Shown one piece after another: positions 5,884 through 9,585 of a DNA stretch of 9,585 nucleotides (its first letter is position 1; every line of letters begins with the position of its first letter). Under the pieces are notes generated by a model. That model searched no databases. It was not told the DNA's origin and saw only the letters and a list, made by a program, of their open reading frames with translations. This DNA comes from an uncultured Propionibacteriaceae bacterium. GTDB taxonomy: Bacteria > Actinomycetota > Actinomycetes > Propionibacteriales > Propionibacteriaceae. Made by a program: the position numbers and the translations under genes. The stretch covers positions 1 to 9,585 of the forward strand of contig CAMCJC010000073.1 in assembly GCA_945875065.1 (NCBI GenBank), written 5' to 3'.

Positions 5884-6893
5884 CAGTTGTCTCCCTCCGT
5901 GCGTGCACGCCGAGCGATCTCCTCGGCGGCCTTCAAATATGCCTGCGCCCCCTGCGACTTCGGCTGGTAAGTGAGAACGCTCTGCCCGTAGCTCGGCGCC
6001 TCGGCGATCCGAACGGACCGGGGAATCTCGATCTCCAGCGTCTGGTGGGGGAAGTAAGTCCGGATTTCACGTGCGACTTCATGCGCCAGGTTGGTGCGGT
6101 TGTCGAACATGGTCAGCAGCACCGTCGAGATCTCTAGGTCGTCGTTGAGGTTGCCCTTGACCAGCTGGATCGTGCGTACCAGCTGAGCTACGCCCTCCAG
6201 CGCGTAGTACTCGGCCTGAATCGGGACCATGATCTCGTTCGACGCCACCAGCGCGTTGAGCGTCAACAGCCCCAGGGAGGGGGGACAGTCAAAGAAGACG
6301 TAATCAACATCGGATTCCTCGATGTAGGCGGACAACGCCTTGCGCATCTTGGACTCCCGGCCGGGAATGTTGACGAGCTCCAGCTCGGCGGTCGAAAGCT
6401 CGATCGCGGCCGGCAGCACGTGAAGATTCGGTGTGTGAGGGGAGCGTTTCGCCAAGTCGCGGATTGGGGCTTCGCGCAGCAGCACCTCGTACGTTCCCGG
6501 GGTGCCAGGATCGTGCTCGATGCCGAGTGCCGTTGACGCGTTACCCTGCGGATCGATGTCTATCACGAGGACGTTCAGTCCGCCGAACGCCAGCGCGGAC
6601 GCGACGTTCACCGTCGTAGTTGTCTTCCCGACTCCACCCTTCTGGTTCGCGACGACGAAGATCCTCGGCCGAACCGGTCGGGGAAGGGTCAGGGGTGGTG
6701 CCTCGGCCTCATGCTCGACGCCGTACTCGTCGACGAAGTCCCAGTCGTTCTCCTCAGTCTCGGTCGCGGCGCGCCGGGGCCCATCGGGCACACGAATACT
6801 CGTTTCACGTGAAACGTTCTCGTGAACCTTCCAAGGCTCAGCCTCAATGCCCCTCATCCCCTCCGTGCGGCGCTTGCGAAAGAACAGTCCCAT
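5883..6893 (-). CDS. parA: Chromosome-partitioning ATPase ParA (Soj family)
   Basis: This is a 336-residue ParA/MinD-type ATPase. An N-terminal extension of about 75 residues, acidic and probably disordered, precedes IFVVANQKGGVGKTTTTVNV, where the deviant Walker A motif KGGVGKTT sits at 85-92. DIDPQGNAS and the Walker B region YVFFDCPPSLGLLTLNAL follow. The C-terminal part (PYGQSVLTYQPKSQGAQAY-type segment, here PSYGQSVLTY) is normal for the family. ParA-ATP binds the nucleoid nonspecifically and is released by ParB, which moves parS DNA. ATG 6893 was chosen because AAGGAG lies 5 nt before it; a TTG at 6917 in the same frame has no comparable site. parS at 6801-6816 lies within the gene and encodes VSRET; a second parS lies 63 nt upstream. 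Confidence 0.97.
   Translation of the reverse strand: MGLFFRKRRTEGMRGIEAEPWKVHENVSRETSIRVPDGPRRAATETEENDWDFVDEYGVEHEAEAPPLTLPRPVRPRIFVVANQKGGVGKTTTTVNVASALAFGGLNVLVIDIDPQGNASTALGIEHDPGTPGTYEVLLREAPIRDLAKRSPHTPNLHVLPAAIELSTAELELVNIPGRESKMRKALSAYIEESDVDYVFFDCPPSLGLLTLNALVASNEIMVPIQAEYYALEGVAQLVRTIQLVKGNLNDDLEISTVLLTMFDNRTNLAHEVAREIRTYFPHQTLEIEIPRSVRIAEAPSYGQSVLTYQPKSQGAQAYLKAAEEIARRARTEGDN
6801..6816. promoter_or_regulatory. parS site 1 (inside parA)
   Basis: CGTTTCACGTGAAACG is a perfect 16-bp palindrome matching the parS consensus TGTTTCACGTGAAACA at 14 of 16 bases; only the outer pair differs. In the parA frame it encodes residues 26-31, NVSRET. It is a ParB-binding site. Confidence 0.95.
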
Positions 6894-6898
6894 CTCAT

Positions 6899-6904
6899 CT
6901 CCTT
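6899..6904 (-). promoter_or_regulatory. Shine-Dalgarno that sets the parA start
   Basis: AAGGAG on the minus strand stands 5 nt before ATG 6893 and excludes the upstream TTG at 6917 as the main start. Confidence 0.75.
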
Positions 6905-6955
6905 CGACCGGGTACAACTCTATTGCTGCGCCCGAGCGCGCCGCGAATCCTCGGG

Positions 6956-6971
6956 CGTTTCACGTGGAACG
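6956..6971. promoter_or_regulatory. parS site 2 (upstream of parA)
   Basis: CGTTTCACGTGGAACG matches the parS core TTTCACGTGGAAC. Flanking GGG and CCC extend it to an imperfect 22-bp dyad (6953-6974). Lying 63 nt upstream of the parA start, it may let ParB influence parAB expression. Confidence 0.92.
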
Positions 6972-7325
6972 CCCGCCCAAAAGAACGTCCAGGCGGCATC
7001 AATCCGATCCGTTCGAGCGACGAGCATGCTCCGGCTACCGCAATTCACGGCGTCGTATCGGCTCCTAGAGCACCAGGGCCTCAGATGCGGGACTCTTCGC
7101 ATGAGCCGCTCGGGACATGTTTCGAGCGGGTCGTTCTCGGCGAGGATGAGTTGGACGAGTATGACCTCACAACAGCTGCCTTCCGTACTGGACGCACCGG
7201 CCTGTCGGGACGCTAGATCACCCAGACCATCAAAGGCGGGATATGACTCCCGAAACAGGCCCTAAGCGTCTTCTTCGCCTGATACTGGCCGCGCCGGAGA
7301 TACTGGACCGGCGTCGGTGATGAGT

Positions 7326-7781
7326 TCACGGCCGGCTGCCACTCAGCTTTGGACCTACTCCGAGCCAGAAACAGTCGGGGTTCGTTTCGGCTGGCTGGCA
7401 GCGTCCTGAGCTCTCCTCTCCCACGTGATGTCGCCTCAGTTCACTGCTGCGTCGCTGTTCGCTGCGACCGGGGAAATCTCCGGTGCCGGCCCAACCCGCG
7501 TAGCACTGCCGGCGAGCAGCTTCCGGCCAACGCTGGTTCGTGTCGCCCGGCTGGTCGTCGGCTCGGGATCCATCTGCTCGCTCGGGGGCAGCAGCCCTCC
7601 CGAGCCAGGTTGCCAGGACCTGAGTGCCAGCGGCCATGACTCACTACGATCCATCCCCGATGCGCCACGGTCCCAGCTCGCTGAGGCCGATCACTCAGGG
7701 GATGCGGGTTTCGTGCCCGTCCCTGAGCAGAAGGGCTGCATCGGCTCCGGTCGTTGAGCTATCCGGGGCTGCCTCCGTCAA
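7326..7781 (-). pseudogene. Possible decayed rsmG (16S rRNA m7G527 methyltransferase) remnant
   Basis: A ribosome site GAGGGA (7790-7785) precedes TTG 7781, directly after parS 3, as for a normal rsmG. That frame stops after 28 codons. Beyond it, short stretches in changing frames resemble RsmG in order: VIGLSELGPWRI (like the family's GLIGPRE..RLW), a SAM-loop-like region with SGPGNLAR (like GSGAGLPG.LA), TTSRATRTS..LLAGS (like VVTSRA..LLxW), and GRSEQRRSSELRRH (like KGRSA.EEL). Each match is weak alone; the order and the location make decay likely. RsmG methylates G527 of 16S rRNA. An unrelated dead sequence remains possible, and a functional copy elsewhere cannot be excluded. Confidence 0.4.
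7694..7727. repeat. Long imperfect hairpin in the decayed region
   Basis: CTCAGGG (7694-7700) pairs with CCCTGAG (7721-7727), and the stem continues inward with GA/TC and CGGG/CCCG around small bulges and a 7-nt loop. No T-run follows on either strand. It could be an old attenuator or terminator, or a remnant of coding sequence. Confidence 0.45.
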
Positions 7782-7790
7782 GATTCCCTC

Positions 7791-7806
7791 CGTTTCACGT
7801 GGAACG
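7791..7806. promoter_or_regulatory. parS site 3
   Basis: CGTTTCACGTGGAACG is identical to the site at 6956. It lies at the ribosome site of the decayed upstream gene, 133 bp from the left end of the insertion element. Conservation of this site amid degraded sequence fits selection for ParB binding. Confidence 0.92.
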
Positions 7807-7937
7807 CGGGGAACCCCGCAGCTGACCATCCGGCGACACGAGACAAATCATCCCTCAACCTGTCAGGAGAACCCGACATCGACCAGTCACCCCAACCCGC
7901 CCGCCGGCGTCCCCAGTTCACAGGCAACCCGGCCAAT

Positions 7938-7962
7938 GTGCTCTTCATAGTCCAGGGTGTGG
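7938..7962 (+). repeat. Terminal inverted repeat of the ISL3-like element (transposase 3' side)
   Basis: This 25-nt end includes TGCTCTTCATAG and AGGGTGTGG and matches the reverse complement of 9271-9295 at 19 of 25 positions. The transposase stop (7947-7945) falls inside it. Confidence 0.75.
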
Positions 7963-9180
7963 TTGGGTTCTGAATCCGTCTGTCCCGAAGAGTGTGTGAG
8001 CGATGTAGCGGGTCAGGTTGCCGAAGCCGAGGGCCAGGCCGTGTAGATGATCGTTGACGGTTTCGGCGAGTCCGGTGCTGGTGCGAGGCCGGTCGAAGTA
8101 GGCCGGGACGTCGACGGCCCGTTTCTTCAAGATCCACCCAAGGATGATCAGCTCGGTCAGCGCGGCCGGTTGATCGACTCGATCACGGCCCGCATCAGCT
8201 CGCGGGTCTTGTACGGGTCGGATTCGCGGTAGGCGGCGATCATCCGCTGGCAGATTGCCCCAGACGGCCTGGACCTCGATGTATTCCTCGGTCGCGAACA
8301 GCTTGCGCAGGCGGTCATGCTGCTTATCGGTGAGCACTCCAGACCCGGTGTGTGTGCAAGGTCCACCGCGCCGCATACAACGCATCACCCATACGGCCAC
8401 GATGACCGTGCAACTCCTGCTGGGCGCGCCGTCGACACCGGCCGAGGACGTCGCGCACCACGTGAAAAGAATCCATCACCGCCACCACATCGGGCGGCTC
8501 CCCGGTATCGGCAGCCCTAAACCCCGAGAACCCGTCCTATCACACCAGACCTCAATCCCCTCACATCAGCCCTGACCGCGCTGCGCAAACCAGCCCAGAA
8601 ACACCGCCTTCAAGCGGCCCTCGGCCACGCCCAGCAGACGGGAGGACCCAGCTCCCTGACTAACGAGGATGAGGTAAATGACCACGGTGACGCAATTATC
8701 CCCACACCCGGCATACCGCCACACAAGCTCATCCACCCCAACCACCGGTATGCCACCATCAGCAATCAAGAGCCGCTGCCCTGCGGTCAGGACCACGTCG
8801 CTGGCCATGGTCCACTAGGCACCGAGCCCTTCGGCGACCCAGAACATGAACAAGTACTGGACCACAAACCCGACCAGGGCCCACCGCAACCCAACACGGA
8901 AGAGCTCCACCCACAACTCCGCCACGGGTGGTGGTTCACACATGGCCACACTGCTCACACCGGTATCGACGAACGGCAACCAGTAACCTGGCAGACCACC
9001 TGCCCAAACAACTCATACACCAACCTTCAAGTCACGGTGTCACACAAAACGCCCTGACAACCGCACCACCGACACCAATCGCCATGCCCGACAACCCAGC
9101 ACCGCACAGCCGGACTCCAAGCCAGCCAGCGCCCCCACACAGGAGAGTGAAAGCGGCCAAGTCAGGGCACGTGAAAAGAG
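7945..9180 (-). pseudogene. ISL3-family transposase, disrupted
   Basis: Pieces align in order to an ISL3 DDE transposase. Zinc-ribbon: WCRWCGCQGVLCDTVT, then a TGA (9029-9027), RLVYELFG, a frame change, VAVRRYRCEQCGHV and a TGA (8938-8936). HTH region: GLRWALVGFVVQYLF, AEGLGA, a TAG (8817-8815), then ASDVVLTAGQRLLIA. Catalytic part: VVGVDELVWRY (first D); frame change after the TGA at 8568-8566; VVAVMDSFHVV (second D) with RCRRRAQQELHGHRGR (about 8521-8360); another frame change near 8350; TGSGVLTDKQHDRLRKLFA. Between about 8260 and 8160 the family sequence (RMIAAYRESDPYKTRELM) is in a different frame, so two compensating shifts occurred. The end has RPRTSTGLAETVN (catalytic E) and GFGNLTRYIAHTLF. 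Although the DDE residues survive, at least three internal stops and several frameshifts make it non-functional. Confidence 0.9.
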
Positions 9181-9196
9181 CCCCGGACACGTCGAG

Positions 9197-9211
9197 GTCT
9201 TCCTGGAAGAC
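9197..9211. repeat. Small palindrome near the 5' end of the insertion element
   Basis: GTCTTCC and GGAAGAC flank a central T. GGAAGAC occurs again at 9233-9239, beside a CTTCC/GGAAG hairpin. These may be subterminal transposase sites of the element; no direct support beyond position. Confidence 0.3.
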
Positions 9212-9270
9212 AGCGTGAGAACTTCCATCATCGGAAGACCCTCACCCCAGGACCGACGCGCCAGCCCGAA

Positions 9271-9295
9271 CTACACCGTCAACTGTGAAGAGCCC
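9271..9295 (-). repeat. Terminal inverted repeat of the ISL3-like element (transposase 5' side)
   Basis: Read on the minus strand it begins GGGCTCTTCACAGTTGACGG, close to known ISL3-family ends that start GGCTCTTC. It pairs with 7938-7962 at 19 of 25 positions. Confidence 0.8.
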
Positions 9296-9585
9296 AACTG
9301 GTTTCCTCTGCGCAACGAGGCTCCCCTTGGGGATGAGGTCCGGTTCCTCGTCGGTGGATCTCTCGACAGCGGTGCACATGCACCACCACGAGCACAACGT
9401 CCTGACCTTCTCCGCTCTAGCGGGGAAGGTCGGCATCGCGTCCCACTCCAAGAGGGCACGGCCGCCGGTGCGCTGTGCCTCGATTCACGAGGAGCGTCGC
9501 GAATCGTCGACGATTTCCTCCTGAGTCCGCCCCAGAGGGCGTGCACGAATCGCCGGGCTAGGTGAATCGGCCCTGCAAAACCCCT
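9295..9585. other. Unassigned sequence beyond the insertion element
   Basis: No frame gave a protein I recognise. Minus-strand codons 9451-9242 (starting MEWDAMPTFPARAEKV) are open but have no evident ribosome site, and the end of that frame runs into the insertion element's repeat. The plus strand has equally plain open frames. Jag or yidC would normally lie upstream of rsmG, but neither could be seen. Confidence 0.4.

Larger units (their letters stand above)
6918..7938. other. About 1 kb without an intact gene between parA and the insertion element
   Basis: No frame here has a good start, ribosome site and recognisable product over its full length. In most actinobacteria this slot holds rsmG (gidB). 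The stretch contains two parS sites (6956, 7791), a long hairpin (7694-7727), a duplicated GATACTGG (7281-7288, 7299-7306) and a probable gene remnant at about 7326-7781. Confidence 0.6.
7939..9294 (-). mobile_element. Decayed ISL3-family insertion sequence
   Basis: The element is about 1,356 bp, a normal size for the family, and is bounded by imperfect terminal inverted repeats. It holds one transposase remnant on the minus strand that nearly fills it. Eight-base target duplications, usual for the family, are not seen: the flanks are GGCCAATG (7931-7938) and CAACTGGT (9295-9302). Either they have mutated or the element's ends rearranged. Given the number of lesions it is old and cannot move on its own. 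Confidence 0.85.

Noticed and set aside
6822..7265. 147-codon plus-strand open frame across the parA start and upstream region
   Set aside because: It overlaps the 5' end of parA antisense, has an Arg/Ser-rich composition typical of shadow frames in GC-rich DNA, and its N-terminus is the complement of a parS-containing coding segment.
7281..7306. GATACTGG duplicated 18 nt apart as a possible CRISPR or direct-repeat array
   Set aside because: Only two copies of eight bases occur, with no further unit; it is consistent with a chance or local duplication.
7326..7637. 103-codon minus-strand frame as an intact hypothetical gene
   Set aside because: No ribosome site precedes it, and its RsmG-like traces continue in other frames on both sides, which fits a broken gene better than a short new one.
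8457..8469. CCACGTGAAAAGA, a partial parS-like sequence
   Set aside because: Only one half matches the parS core and it encodes the conserved SFHVV segment of the transposase. A similar half-match GCACGTGAAAAG near 9168 was rejected for the same reason.

Overview
The window is high-GC actinobacterial chromosome next to a ParABS partition locus. GC-rich codon use, an extended actinobacterial-type ParA, VSRET encoded across an internal parS, and an ISL3-type element support this. A propionibacterial-type relative is a guess and was not tested.

Layout. (1) Bases 2-601, + strand: the C-terminal half of a D-alanine--D-alanine ligase-like ATP-grasp enzyme, cut by the window edge. (2) 598-2227, - strand: a two-gene unit, an XRE-like DNA-binding protein followed by a membrane-anchored PknB-type Ser/Thr kinase. 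The kinase meets the ligase tail to tail, with overlapping stop codons. (3) 2228-2594: a divergent intergenic region with a 43-bp dyad and several DnaA-box-like 9-mers. (4) 2646-4499, + strand: a secreted, membrane-anchored von Willebrand factor A protein. (5) 4500-4983: a gene-free convergent region holding an exact 13-nt inverted repeat. (6) 4984-6893, - strand: the parA-parB operon, with coupled genes and three parS sites at 6801, 6956 and 7791. (7) 6918-7938: no intact gene. This is the slot where rsmG usually lies in actinobacteria, and faint rsmG-like traces in shifting frames suggest a decayed copy. (8) 7939-9294: a decayed ISL3-family insertion sequence with recognisable imperfect terminal repeats and a transposase broken by several stops and frameshifts. 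(9) 9295-9585: nothing recognised.

Functionally, ParA, ParB and parS segregate the replication-origin region. The other intact genes concern the cell envelope or signalling: a ligase-like enzyme, a transmembrane kinase with its companion regulator, and a vWA surface protein. No clearly new multi-gene system is visible. The most unusual items are the DnaA-box-like dyad, the apparent loss of rsmG beside a dead ISL3 element, and a C10 homopolymer in the kinase gene.
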